Below, one piece after another: positions 29,544 through 39,858 of a stretch of DNA of 64,000 bases. Numbering within the stretch: position 1 is the first letter of the stretch; each line of letters begins with the position of its first letter. The notes beneath the pieces are model-generated. The model ran no database searches, was not told the origin of the DNA, and saw nothing but the letters and a program-made list of their open reading frames with translations. Made by a program: the position numbers and the translations under genes. This stretch comes from an uncultured Clostridia bacterium (GTDB lineage Bacteria; Bacillota; Clostridia; Saccharofermentanales; Saccharofermentanaceae). The DNA lies in NCBI GenBank assembly GCA_946187935.1, contig CAMHSJ010000001.1:1-64000 (forward strand), in the 5' to 3' direction.

Positions 29544-30212
29544 ATGTTCAGAGTATTGCTCGTTGAAGATGACAGTCAGATCAGGGAAGTGATCGGTGAT
29601 TATTTCTCAAGACGCGATCAGATCGAACTGGATTTTGCTGAGGATGGCAACTTAGGCCTGTCCAAGATCCTTAACGAAACCTACGATCTCATCGTGCTCG
29701 ACGTTATGATGCCGGGACTCGACGGATTTGAGCTCTGCAAGATCATCAGGAAGAGATCGGAGATACCGGTTGTCTTTCTGACAGGCAAAGTTAGGGAAGA
29801 AGATGTGCTCTACGGCTACGAGATAGGTGCGGACGATTACATAGTCAAGCCCTTTTCGATCGCGGTTTTGTACAAGAAGCTTCTTGCCATGTTAGAGCGA
29901 ACTAAGACAGAGCATACTGAACATAAGATCCTGACGAGCGGACAGATCAGCTTAGACCCTTTGAAATTCGAGGTAAGAGTAGAAGGGGAGATCGTAGATC
30001 TGCCGCCCAAGGAGTATCAGATCCTTAAGTACATGTTAGAGCACCCGGGTGTTGCGGTGACGAGAAAGCTCCTGCTCGCCGTTGCATGGGGAGATGACAT
30101 GTACATAACCGAGAGAGTGATCGATAACCGCGTCAAGAACCTCCGCAAGAAACTTCGGAAAGAAGGAAACCGTATCAAGACTCTGATAGGGGTCGGATAC
30201 AGATTCGATTAA
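29544..30212 (+). CDS. OmpR-family response regulator
   Basis: LLVEDDSQIREV, LIVLDVMMPGLDG, winged helix ERVIDNRVKNLRKKL. Confidence 0.93.
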   Translation: MFRVLLVEDDSQIREVIGDYFSRRDQIELDFAEDGNLGLSKILNETYDLIVLDVMMPGLDGFELCKIIRKRSEIPVVFLTGKVREEDVLYGYEIGADDYIVKPFSIAVLYKKLLAMLERTKTEHTEHKILTSGQISLDPLKFEVRVEGEIVDLPPKEYQILKYMLEHPGVAVTRKLLLAVAWGDDMYITERVIDNRVKNLRKKLRKEGNRIKTLIGVGYRFD

Positions 30213-30223
30213 GGAGGTTACCT

Positions 30224-31885
30224 ATGAAGAAATACATTTCTTTTCTCTTGCCGCGCATGGTATCCTGCGTGCTTATTGCAGCTGTTGTCTACGGCATATC
30301 TGTATCTGTTCTGTATGACAAGTACAAAGGAGCTTTAGAAAGAGGCTATACCGCATACTACGACCGGTATACGAAGATGCTTTCAAGGTACGATGAGGGA
30401 GTTATCGACGGGACATTCCTCGAAATGTATACTAATTTTTTCTATAACGACTACGTGAGATTTGCAAAGGTCACAGATGACGGAAGCATCGAGACGATAT
30501 ATGAGACAGATTACGATGTAATACCGGTTTGCTTCGGCGTCAAGGAATGGATCTATGTAACAGACAACGAGGAACTTCTTGCCTTGGGCAGCAGGCACTA
30601 CCAAAATGACGAGACGGGCTTTTACATTAATATCGACTATAAGAAGTGCGATGATGTTCAAGAGATAATCAAGAACTATGACACATACCTTCTCAACACA
30701 TTTGACTGCATGGCCATATCGGACGGTTACTATAACTATCCGTACGATCTGTTCTATATCGCATCCGAGCTCAGCGGATACTGCGGATATCATGTGATCG
30801 GAATGAAGTCATATTATACCGACGGCGACACACTCTATCTCGGCAAGGTGGAAGAATCTTTCGCTGACGGCGGGACCAAGAGGCCTTTCGGCAAGGAGTG
30901 GGATTTTACGGATCAGGCTGATCAGAGCAAGTATATTACTTCAGATGAACCATTCGGCGGCGTAGCTGAGATAAGGCTTCCGAGAGTCCGTCCGGACAAG
31001 TTTTTCGAATCAAAGGGAGATCTGTTTAACTGCAGCAATATTGAGGAGCTGAAGCAGCAGATAGCAAAGTATTCGGACGAGGATGCTATAGCGGATTCGA
31101 TCTGGTATTGCTCAGACGAGGAAGGCGAAGGCGGCCGCAAACTTCACGCCGTGATCAGAGAGTATGAGGCAGGCGGAAACACTTACCTTGTTGAGTATAT
31201 TGTAACGACCGCAGGTTTTACTGAATACTACAGACCGTTCCTCATTGCTTATGCCGTTATCATGCTGGTGACAGGTATTGCAGTAAGTCTTCTGATCTCC
31301 ATAAGACCTTACCGCAGGTACAGAAGAGCATACGAGGACAATGCCTTTAAGAACAATCTCATAGATACACTTGCTCATAACCTCAAGACGCCTCTGATGG
31401 TGCTCGGAGGCTACGCCGAGAACCTTAAGGATGTCAGCAGCGCAGAAGACAAAAACCGCTACGCCGACCAGATCCTTGCCAAGTCTTCAGAGATGAACAA
31501 GGATATCGAAGCTATCCTTAAGACGGCCGGAAAGAACAGTCCTGTCCTCACCAAAGGTTCTGTCAAAGAGGTGCTTACATTAGAAGCTGCCAAACTGGGC
31601 ATCGACATTGCCATCACAGGCGACATGACGCTTAAGATGGATAAGGAATACATCGACAATGCCATATACTGCCTTATCGATAATGCCAACAGATATAAGA
31701 CCGCTGATTCTTCTATCGAAGCTGTGATCAGCAGTAAGAGCATCGTAATCAGGAACAAGACTGAACTTGATAAGTTCACGCCCGGCACAGGTCTTGCGAT
31801 CGCCGGAAGGATAATAGCGCAGCACGGCTTAAGGCTTGAGACGGATCTTAAAGACGGCGTTTTTGAAGCTAAGATAATCAAGTGA
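30224..31885 (+). CDS. Sensor histidine kinase
   Basis: Two TM + extracytoplasmic sensor; H-box LAHNLKTPLMVLGGYAENL; HATPase N box DNANRY, G box PGTGLAIAGRII. Confidence 0.9.
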   Translation: MKKYISFLLPRMVSCVLIAAVVYGISVSVLYDKYKGALERGYTAYYDRYTKMLSRYDEGVIDGTFLEMYTNFFYNDYVRFAKVTDDGSIETIYETDYDVIPVCFGVKEWIYVTDNEELLALGSRHYQNDETGFYINIDYKKCDDVQEIIKNYDTYLLNTFDCMAISDGYYNYPYDLFYIASELSGYCGYHVIGMKSYYTDGDTLYLGKVEESFADGGTKRPFGKEWDFTDQADQSKYITSDEPFGGVAEIRLPRVRPDKFFESKGDLFNCSNIEELKQQIAKYSDEDAIADSIWYCSDEEGEGGRKLHAVIREYEAGGNTYLVEYIVTTAGFTEYYRPFLIAYAVIMLVTGIAVSLLISIRPYRRYRRAYEDNAFKNNLIDTLAHNLKTPLMVLGGYAENLKDVSSAEDKNRYADQILAKSSEMNKDIEAILKTAGKNSPVLTKGSVKEVLTLEAAKLGIDIAITGDMTLKMDKEYIDNAIYCLIDNANRYKTADSSIEAVISSKSIVIRNKTELDKFTPGTGLAIAGRIIAQHGLRLETDLKDGVFEAKIIK

Positions 31886-31892
31886 CTGATCC

Positions 31893-31926
31893 AAGGGGTG
31901 TTCCGCCGGGCGGGATGCCCCTTTTG
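31893..31926 (+). terminator. Intrinsic terminator
   Basis: AAGGGGTGTTCCGCCGGGCGGGATGCCCCTTTTG hairpin after HK stop. Confidence 0.75.
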
Positions 31927-32046
31927 ATATGCTTTATTCCAAATCCATTCCAGAAGAACAGGATAATCTTTCCCATTTCTTAACTTAACGAATGAGAGTT
32001 AATCATCTATGCTATAACCATGAATAACCTATGCGGGGGATCAGTC

Positions 32047-32961
32047 ATGGAGTACATACTTGAGACTACTAAGCTAACCAAGACTTACGGCAAGAGCACT
32101 GTTCTTGACGGAGTAGAGATCAGGATACCTAAGGGCTCGATATTCGGTCTTGTCGGCAGGAACGGCGCGGGCAAGACTACGCTGATGAGACTGATCACAG
32201 GTCTTCAGGATCCGACATCAGGCAGTTATAAACTCTGCGGTGTTGATTCTAAGAGCGGTAAGATCGACCGGGTAAGACGCAGGATGGGAGCTTTGGTCGA
32301 GACCCCGGGCATCTATAAGAATCTTACTGCCGCTGATAATCTTAAGGTTCAGTTTATTAACCTGGGCCTTACATCATATGGCGAGATACCTGAGATATTA
32401 GAGCTCGTCGGATTGTCTGACACAGGCAAGAAGAAAGCGGGCAAGTTCTCTCTCGGAATGAGACAGAGATTAGGTCTTGCGATAGCGATGTGCGGCAATC
32501 CTGATCTTCTTATCTTAGACGAACCGATCAACGGACTTGACCCCCAGGGCATAGTCGAGATGCGTGAGACACTCATCAAGATCAACCGCGATAAGGGAAC
32601 TACCATACTGATATCAAGTCATATATTGGATGAGATGAGCCGTCTTGCAACTCACTATGCGTTCATTGAGAAGGGTCACATCATCCAGGAGATAAGCAGC
32701 GAAGACCTGATGAAGAAAGTGCGTAAGTGCACGGTGGTCAAGGTCAGCGACACAAAGACAATGGCGCTGGTATTAGAAGAGATGGGACTTAAGTATGAGA
32801 TAGAAGATGATGATTCGCTCGTCAGTATATTCGGACTCGATAACATCAGCCCTGTTGTATTAAACGCAGCGAAGAAGGGTATAGATGTTACTGATATCAA
32901 GGAAAACGATGAGAACCTTGAAGGCTACTTCATAAATCTCATCGGTTCAAAGAAGGTCTGA
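32047..32961 (+). CDS. ABC transporter ATP-binding protein (BcrA/LanF-like)
   Basis: GRNGAGKTTLMRLITG, SLGMRQRLGLA, LLILDEPINGLDP; ATG 32047. Confidence 0.9.
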   Translation: MEYILETTKLTKTYGKSTVLDGVEIRIPKGSIFGLVGRNGAGKTTLMRLITGLQDPTSGSYKLCGVDSKSGKIDRVRRRMGALVETPGIYKNLTAADNLKVQFINLGLTSYGEIPEILELVGLSDTGKKKAGKFSLGMRQRLGLAIAMCGNPDLLILDEPINGLDPQGIVEMRETLIKINRDKGTTILISSHILDEMSRLATHYAFIEKGHIIQEISSEDLMKKVRKCTVVKVSDTKTMALVLEEMGLKYEIEDDDSLVSIFGLDNISPVVLNAAKKGIDVTDIKENDENLEGYFINLIGSKKV

Positions 32962-32962
32962 T

Positions 32963-33805
32963 ATGTTGCTGCAGTTAAGATCAAATCTGACAAGACTCTT
33001 TCTCGGCAGGGGAACATGGATCTATCTTATCCTGAGCATCCTGCTGCCTTTTGCCGTTTATTACAGCGTGTTAAACAGAGGCTCGGGCAACGGACATGCC
33101 ATGCTGGGCAAGTATTATATATTCGGCTCGATCCTGCAGGCGGTTTTCTGCGCTCTGTTCTTCGGGAGAGAGGAGCAGTCTAAAGGGTTCCAGAACAAGA
33201 TAGTGGTGGGAACAAAAAGGATCAGTATCTATTTTGCTGATCTTATAACGACCTTGCTTATTGCGGTATCGGGTCTTATTGTCCACGCGGGGATAATATG
33301 CATTCTTTTTAAGACTGAGATAGGCAGAGACAGCCTTAAGGACATGTACCAGTACAGGCTCTACGAGAGGTGCCTTACGGGCAAGGGGCTGTATCTGACG
33401 CTTCTTTCGGTCCTGTTATGGCTGGTATGTTTCACGGTCGTCTTTACCGTGATCAATCTGTTTTCTTCGAGCAGGGTGTTCGTTTTATTCTTCTCGGCTT
33501 TCCTTATCTTTATCTCTGTCTATCTCCCGTCAGAGATAACGGCGCGATTGAATCACCCTGAATTCATAACCGTGGAAGATGAGGTGACACATGTAAAAGA
33601 GACGGTCCCGAATCCCGGATATATCTCCGGCAGGATGCGTGACGTGTGCGTCTATTATGTTGAATCAAGTCCGTTAGCGCTCACCGTTAATGAACTTGAC
33701 GGCAGGAGCCTTAAGACGGAAAAGATCGCTGAAGTAACCTTGACGGTCTCAGTCTTAACATGTGCCGCGGGAGCCGTCAGCTTTGCAAGGAAGGAGTTCG
33801 ATTGA
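32963..33805 (+). CDS. ABC transporter permease (LanE/G or ABC-2-like)
   Basis: 280 aa polytopic membrane protein directly downstream of ATPase. Confidence 0.75.
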   Translation: MLLQLRSNLTRLFLGRGTWIYLILSILLPFAVYYSVLNRGSGNGHAMLGKYYIFGSILQAVFCALFFGREEQSKGFQNKIVVGTKRISIYFADLITTLLIAVSGLIVHAGIICILFKTEIGRDSLKDMYQYRLYERCLTGKGLYLTLLSVLLWLVCFTVVFTVINLFSSSRVFVLFFSAFLIFISVYLPSEITARLNHPEFITVEDEVTHVKETVPNPGYISGRMRDVCVYYVESSPLALTVNELDGRSLKTEKIAEVTLTVSVLTCAAGAVSFARKEFD

Positions 33806-33806
33806 T

Positions 33807-34760
33807 ATGCGGGTAAAGAAGATAATGTCAGGGTATATATTCAGGGCATTTAAAGAAAAGGAATTCTATATCATGTTCCTCCTTAACCTCTTAGGTTCTG
33901 TTGGCATGATAGCGATCACATTCTCAGCCGAGTATCCGCAAAACAACATTGACCTTGTCTATTATTCATTCGTTATCCCTGCTGCCAATGCCGCGGTGTT
34001 TGTCCTTATGCATGAGAATGCGCTGTTTGCCGGCGGTACGGTAAATAACCTCATAACCACAGGCCACACCAAGCGTTCGGTCTATATCGCTCATCTCCTG
34101 ATGGCTTTGGCAGCGGATATCCTGTTCATGCTGGTCTTCTATCTGTGTTTCCTGATATCTCAGGTCATTTCAGGCCGCTTCCTTAAGATCTCCATCGGAA
34201 GCCTGGCGCTCATTGCTCTGCTCAGTCTCATGATCTCTTTTGTGATAATGGCGATAACGGTAGCATCGCATTTCATATCCCGCAGGGCAGTGGCAGCGCT
34301 GATCGTGACAGGAGCGCTTGTATTCGGACTTAATGCAGTCAGCGTGGGCGTGGCAGAGTCGGCGATCCTTATGCCGGTGCATGAGATCGACTACGATTCG
34401 CCGCAGATGCAGCTGGTTAAGAGAGCTCTTGCGGAAGACCAGACCCGGGTCGATTGGCAGATAGATCCGTTTACTCTTGAAGATCACGTATATCTTGACG
34501 GCACCGAGATAAACATCTACAGCAAGAAGGTCAATCCTGAAGCTATAAGAGGTACAAAACGCAAGGTGCTTATTTCTGTCATGCAGTCAATGCCGCTGAC
34601 GCATCCGTTTATCAGTTATTCAACAGTTCTTTCAACAGCAGATAATGCGGCTGAGGCAAACACGGCATACCTTCTTTTTGGCATAGGGGTGGATCTTGCA
34701 TGGTTTGCCGTCATTACCGCAGTAGGGGCGTTCATCTTCAAAAAGTCCAATCTTAAGTAG
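33807..34760 (+). CDS. ABC transporter permease (second subunit)
   Basis: 318 aa polytopic; ATG 33807 just after upstream stop with AAGGAG. Confidence 0.75.
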   Translation: MRVKKIMSGYIFRAFKEKEFYIMFLLNLLGSVGMIAITFSAEYPQNNIDLVYYSFVIPAANAAVFVLMHENALFAGGTVNNLITTGHTKRSVYIAHLLMALAADILFMLVFYLCFLISQVISGRFLKISIGSLALIALLSLMISFVIMAITVASHFISRRAVAALIVTGALVFGLNAVSVGVAESAILMPVHEIDYDSPQMQLVKRALAEDQTRVDWQIDPFTLEDHVYLDGTEINIYSKKVNPEAIRGTKRKVLISVMQSMPLTHPFISYSTVLSTADNAAEANTAYLLFGIGVDLAWFAVITAVGAFIFKKSNLK

Positions 34761-34778
34761 ATGTGTTATAACTAATGT

Positions 34779-35699
34779 ATGCGTTTACTTATTGCCCTCG
34801 TAGTATTGCTTGCGATACTGGTCATTATCCTTACGGTCAAGGTGGCTCTTCTAAGGAAGGGATTTGATGAGATGACCGAGAGCATCGAAGACCAGGTCAG
34901 AGGCAATACCGGGATCCCCGCGCATCTTACGACATCAGATCCTCATGCCCGGAAAGCATGCAACACTCTTAATAAAGAACTTAAGGCTTTAAGGGAAGAA
35001 CGCTTAAGATACGAGCGGGACGGCAAGGCGGTCTCTTCATCAGTTACAGCTCTGTCTCACGATCTGAGAACACCTCTTACGGCTGTAAATGCATATCTTG
35101 AACTTCTCGAGACCGAGACCGACGAAGATAAAAGACGCGAATACCTGGGCCGCATTAGGAGCAGGACAGAGAGTCTCAATGCCCTTACAGACGATCTTTA
35201 TAAATACCAGACATCGAGCATAGAGCAGAGAACTTCAGGAGATGAGGATGATTTAGGGCCGTCTTCCGTTGCGCTTAACCGCTTCCTCGAAGAATGCCTC
35301 CTGTCTTTTTACGCTTCGTTTGGCAAAGCGGGGATCGAGCCTGAAGTTGATATACCGGCTAAGCCTGTAAACATATTGATCGAACCAGGGGATCTTAACC
35401 GCATCCTCGAAAATGTTATCAGCAACGCCGTCAAATATGCCAAGGGCAGCCTGAAAGTAAAGCTCTATGACGACGGGCGTGTTGAGTTTAAAAACCCTGC
35501 AGGCGGCATAACACCTGTCGATGCAGCCAAGCTGACGGACAAGTTCTTTACGGTCAGGAGCGGAACGGGTTCAGGCGGACTAGGGCTTTATATCGCCAGA
35601 GATCTTATCGAAAAGTCCGGCGGCAGCATAGACATCTCTGTCAAAGATGAGATGCTCAGTATAGTTCTTCAGTTTATCCTTGCAGATCAGCCATCTTAA
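34779..35699 (+). CDS. Sensor histidine kinase
   Basis: LSHDLRTPLTAVNAYLELLE H-box; ENVISNAVKYAKG N box; GSGGLGLYIARDLIEKSGG G box. Confidence 0.92.
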   Translation: MRLLIALVVLLAILVIILTVKVALLRKGFDEMTESIEDQVRGNTGIPAHLTTSDPHARKACNTLNKELKALREERLRYERDGKAVSSSVTALSHDLRTPLTAVNAYLELLETETDEDKRREYLGRIRSRTESLNALTDDLYKYQTSSIEQRTSGDEDDLGPSSVALNRFLEECLLSFYASFGKAGIEPEVDIPAKPVNILIEPGDLNRILENVISNAVKYAKGSLKVKLYDDGRVEFKNPAGGITPVDAAKLTDKFFTVRSGTGSGGLGLYIARDLIEKSGGSIDISVKDEMLSIVLQFILADQPS

Positions 35700-36345
35700 A
35701 GCCGATGCCCCAGACAGCCTCAATATAGTCCTTGCCGCCTGCTTCCTTGAGCTTGCGCCTTAAGTTGGTTATATGGACTTTAAGCGAACTCTCCATGCAG
35801 TCAGGTGTATCACTCTTGATCAAGTCCAGAAGCTCAGATTTGGAGATAACCCTTTCCTTATTCTGCATGAGTATCTTAAGGATCGCATATTCAGTCCTGG
35901 TAAGGTGGATCTCTTTGTCTCCTGCAGTGACTTTGCGGTTGTTATCGTCGAGCCTGAGATCTCCTGCTGAATATGTGCTTACAGGGTTTTGACCGGGAAC
36001 TTTCCTAAGAGCGACTTCAACGCGCGCCAGGAGTTCTTTCACATTGAAAGGCTTGGTTATGTAATCTACACATCCGCTCGTGAGCAGATTCACTTTATCG
36101 TCCACAGAAGACTTGGCGCTCACAGCGATAACGGGCGTATCCTTATCTATGTGCGTCAGCAGTTCTTCGCCAGTCATGCCTGGCAGCATAAGATCCATGA
36201 GTATGAGATCAGGATGCGTATTGAGAGCTAATCTTCCCTCTGTCCCGCTCTTGGCCCAAATGGTCTCATGACCTGCCTTGCTAAGCTCGTCTTCCAGGAT
36301 CTTACCTATGTCTTTATCGTCTTCTACAATAAGTATCTTTGCCAT
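35674..36345 (-). CDS. OmpR-family response regulator, convergent with and overlapping the histidine kinase
   Basis: MAKILIVEDDKDIGKILEDEL, LILMDLMLPGMTG, MESSLKVHITNLRRKLKE; overlaps HK 3' end by 26 bp. Confidence 0.92.
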   Translation of the reverse strand: MAKILIVEDDKDIGKILEDELSKAGHETIWAKSGTEGRLALNTHPDLILMDLMLPGMTGEELLTHIDKDTPVIAVSAKSSVDDKVNLLTSGCVDYITKPFNVKELLARVEVALRKVPGQNPVSTYSAGDLRLDDNNRKVTAGDKEIHLTRTEYAILKILMQNKERVISKSELLDLIKSDTPDCMESSLKVHITNLRRKLKEAGGKDYIEAVWGIGFKMADLQG

Positions 36346-36452
36346 TATGTGATCTCCTGTAAGACAGTATAAGACAAAGAGCTCTGCGGTTAAAGACAAT
36401 AAGCAGATTATGCGTTATTATGGTCTCAATATTACTAATGGGGAGATCTGAT

Positions 36453-37112
36453 ATGAGTGATAACAACAATACCAGGACGTTGACCGAGGCTGAGCAGAAG
36501 AGAGTAGATGCCTTCAATGTTACAGAAGAGAAGCTGACAGGACAGGGCTATGTAAGAAAGGACCTGACGATATCTGTAGAAAAAGCAAATCTTGTAGGGC
36601 CTTTGCTCGTACTTCCGATAATCGCAGTGGTCATAGTGGTCTTTGCTTTGCTCCACGGAGTTACCCCTTTTGTAGATTTTTGGAAAAACAGCAGCATACT
36701 TACAGCAGTAGCGGTAATACTCGCAAGTCTGTCACTCGTGCCGCTCGCTGTTGTGCATGAGGGCATCCACGGCGTCTGCTGGAGTATATTTGCAAGAAAC
36801 CATATGAAGGATATAGAGTATGGTTTCATCAAGGAGAAGATCACTCCGTACTGTTATTGCAGAAGTCCTTTGTCCAAAGGTGCGTATATCTTCGGTTCCA
36901 TGATGCCGATGACGATACTGGGCCTTCTGGTCTGCATCCTTGGCATCATAATAGCAAGTCCGATCACTATGTTCATCGGCGTATTGCAGCTCTTGGGCGG
37001 TTCGGGCGATATCCTTATTACCTTCATGCTCTTAAGGTATAATGCCAAGGGCAAGGATGCGATCCTTATGGATCATCCGACAGAGTGCGGACTTATTGTT
37101 TTCGAGAAGTGA
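36453..37112 (+). CDS. DUF3267-like putative zincin membrane protein
   Basis: HEGIHGVCW (HExxH) with multiple TMs; ATG 36453. Confidence 0.75.
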   Translation: MSDNNNTRTLTEAEQKRVDAFNVTEEKLTGQGYVRKDLTISVEKANLVGPLLVLPIIAVVIVVFALLHGVTPFVDFWKNSSILTAVAVILASLSLVPLAVVHEGIHGVCWSIFARNHMKDIEYGFIKEKITPYCYCRSPLSKGAYIFGSMMPMTILGLLVCILGIIIASPITMFIGVLQLLGGSGDILITFMLLRYNAKGKDAILMDHPTECGLIVFEK

Positions 37113-37166
37113 CAAGGGGACAGGCCTGTTGTCACATCCAACTTGTTTCAAAGATACCAGTCTAAA

Positions 37167-37197
37167 AAGCCGGGTCCTGATAAGGATCCGGCTTCTT
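37167..37197. terminator. Probable terminator hairpin between convergent genes
   Basis: AAGCCGGGTCCTGATAAGGATCCGGCTTCTT. Confidence 0.6.
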
Positions 37198-37243
37198 AAG
37201 CGGTAAGATCTGAAAACAGGATTCAAGAAAGTTGGGATCCGGT

Positions 37244-39847
37244 TTACTCCACGTTCTTGAGCGCGTCTGATAACGGTATCTTCTTGATCCTCATGATATC
37301 GAAGAACGATACTATGAAGTACGATGCAAGCAATATTCCGATCATCTTAAGTATGCTGATAAAACTGACATATACTTCAAACCAGCCGGACATCGAATAC
37401 ATGATGACTGCAAATATGGCGGTAAGCCCTGACACTGACAGCAGCGATGTCACCACAGCAAGGACTATTACAACTCCTGTTGTCAGATTGATATAGAGAC
37501 TGTTGATCTCTTTGTTCTCATAGCCAAGCACCTTGACCATCGAGATGGATGCCGCGTTCTTCTCGATGATTATCTTTGTGAGCAGATAGATCACGAAGAT
37601 CCCTATGATAAGGCAAGCAAACGATATGTAGTCCATATAATTGCCCATCGAGTGATCGATCTGGATGGAAAGCGCCATGATGTCTTCTCTGGTGATGACA
37701 GTGTAGATAAGCTCCTCATCTATATCTTCTATCGCAACAGATGAGAAGAAACCCGTGAAACTGCCCTCATCCAGGTCAAAGCATTTGTTGAAATCCTCAT
37801 TTCGCATAAAGACCGCAAGGCTGCCCATATATGTATACACGCCCTTGACCTCAAATGTATAGGTCTTATCCGAGTACTTCTCCTTCAAAGTAATGGTGTC
37901 GCCTTCGCGGAGCATGAACTTGGCTGCGTACGCGCTCGATATGAGCACTCCGTCTTCAGGAAGCTCAGACTTGATGTATCTGCTGTCATCTTCGATGCCA
38001 TAGACTGTAATGCCTTCACCGACATGAACGCCGTCTATAGTCTCCAGATTAACCATCGAGAACTCTTCCGCACTTTCGGTATCAGTCGTGATGATGTTCT
38101 CATCCTTATCCTTATAGTCTTTGAGGATGTACTGATATTCCGAGATGAGGTCCTGTGTCATGATGTTCTTGTAGTGGCTCAAAGTCTCGGGGAGTCCGAT
38201 CGAGAAGGAGAGCAGGAGCATGACGAAAGCGATGCCGAAGAAGAGTACTATGTAGCTTCCAATGTTCTGCAGGAGTATCCTCAGGCGGAAACGGCTGAAG
38301 AACTTAAGTCTCGGCAGTCTGACTGCCTTTTTCCTCCTGGATGTCGACAGATCCCTTCTGAGGAACTTGAGTGGTGACAGCCTCATCTTGCCGGCTACGA
38401 CTATCAGATTGATGATGAGCACCAGCACGAGAGGGATCAAGGTTGTATTGACGAACGCCTCGGCATTCCATACCGTCTCATATGCGGGCAGGCTGTATGA
38501 GTTATAGTACATCCCGACGACAGTGTCCTTAAATACCGTGTAACCGAGAACATTGCCTAAGACAGCGGACAGGAGCGTAACGATGACAGGCATCAGCATG
38601 TAGTATCTGATGAGCTCGCCTCTGGTGTAACCTGTCGCCCTGAGTGTTCCGATCACCGCAGCTTCGCGCACGATGGTGTTCTGCGTCGTTATCGCGAAAA
38701 CGAATGCCAGCACTGCCACAAACACATACACCAACACTTGCATCATCGCGACATCCGAACCGAAATCTTCCGGCGCGAACTGTATCGCCTGGTTTGCATA
38801 TGCGGGAATGAAATCCGTTACCTCGTTTGTGTTGTCTTCGTACGGCTCTAATTCTTCAAGCTTGTCTATGGTTTCGTCGATCTTGTCCTGCTCGGCAGCG
38901 AGTGCATCGGCATCTGATTGAAGAGCATCTATATCTTCCTGAAGCGAGGCCGATTCTGCGAGCCACTCGGGGTCGCCTGCAAGAACCTTGTCGTAATTTG
39001 CCTCGAGCAGGGCAGATCTTTCCTCCAGTTCTTCACCGCGGACTTCAAGCTCATCTGCCTGAGAAGAAACGCTTTCAAGATAAGCTGTCCATTCGTCCAC
39101 ATTATCTGCGAGCTGCTCGGCTTCGTCCTTATTGTCCGTGTAACCGCCGGTTGCGCAGATGACAGCCACTTTCTCGATCAGCTCGTCGCCCCAATCCTTC
39201 TCTTCATAGACCGAGCCGGGCGAAGTAATGTATCTGAAAGCATACTGATACTTTATGCTGCCGGGAAGATCATCCCACGCATCTTCTGTCATGAGCGCCA
39301 CATCGAAATCGATTGCGTTGAACATGATGTCGGAATTCTTCTTGAAGAGCGTGCTGTAATCAGGCAGCGCTATGAAGCCGACGACCTCAAGATCCTTGCC
39401 GTTTACAGTGATCATATCGCCAATGTTTATACCATTGTTGTCCGCGTGCATGCGGTCTATCGCGATCTCGCCTTTTCCCTCGGGAAGGCGGCCTTTGATA
39501 ACGCATGCGATATTGAGGTCTTCTCTTATCTTGAAGACTCTTACCATTGCACTGTCGTTGCCGTCTGATACCTCTGATACTTCTTTGTAGAATTGTTCGT
39601 ACAAAGTGATGTTGTCAGGCATTTTGGCAAGGAGGTCTTCAGAAGCTTCTTCCTTCAGCTCTATATGACCGTCTTCGAGCATGTACTTGTCATAGGAATC
39701 ATCGAAAGCTTTGAGCATGCTGCCGTTTGCAACAAGCATGCCGGATACCGTTCCGATCATGAAGCTCATGAGAAGGGACAGCACGGCATATCTCTTCCAC
39801 TCCTTGGCAAGGTCTCTTATGATCCTTTTGTTAATAGGGTTTCTCAT
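37244..39847 (-). CDS. FtsX-like ABC transporter permease
   Basis: 867 aa; two FtsX TM blocks, central coiled coil (EELEERSALLEANYDKV...LQEDIDALQSDADALAAEQDKIDE). Confidence 0.88.
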   Translation of the reverse strand: MRNPINKRIIRDLAKEWKRYAVLSLLMSFMIGTVSGMLVANGSMLKAFDDSYDKYMLEDGHIELKEEASEDLLAKMPDNITLYEQFYKEVSEVSDGNDSAMVRVFKIREDLNIACVIKGRLPEGKGEIAIDRMHADNNGINIGDMITVNGKDLEVVGFIALPDYSTLFKKNSDIMFNAIDFDVALMTEDAWDDLPGSIKYQYAFRYITSPGSVYEEKDWGDELIEKVAVICATGGYTDNKDEAEQLADNVDEWTAYLESVSSQADELEVRGEELEERSALLEANYDKVLAGDPEWLAESASLQEDIDALQSDADALAAEQDKIDETIDKLEELEPYEDNTNEVTDFIPAYANQAIQFAPEDFGSDVAMMQVLVYVFVAVLAFVFAITTQNTIVREAAVIGTLRATGYTRGELIRYYMLMPVIVTLLSAVLGNVLGYTVFKDTVVGMYYNSYSLPAYETVWNAEAFVNTTLIPLVLVLIINLIVVAGKMRLSPLKFLRRDLSTSRRKKAVRLPRLKFFSRFRLRILLQNIGSYIVLFFGIAFVMLLLSFSIGLPETLSHYKNIMTQDLISEYQYILKDYKDKDENIITTDTESAEEFSMVNLETIDGVHVGEGITVYGIEDDSRYIKSELPEDGVLISSAYAAKFMLREGDTITLKEKYSDKTYTFEVKGVYTYMGSLAVFMRNEDFNKCFDLDEGSFTGFFSSVAIEDIDEELIYTVITREDIMALSIQIDHSMGNYMDYISFACLIIGIFVIYLLTKIIIEKNAASISMVKVLGYENKEINSLYINLTTGVVIVLAVVTSLLSVSGLTAIFAVIMYSMSGWFEVYVSFISILKMIGILLASYFIVSFFDIMRIKKIPLSDALKNVE

Positions 39848-39858
39848 AGTTTGCTTCC

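Noticed and set aside
38918-39568. 216-aa plus-strand ORF antisense to the FtsX permease
   Set aside because: Shadow ORF of a long well-supported CDS; no RBS or domain signal.
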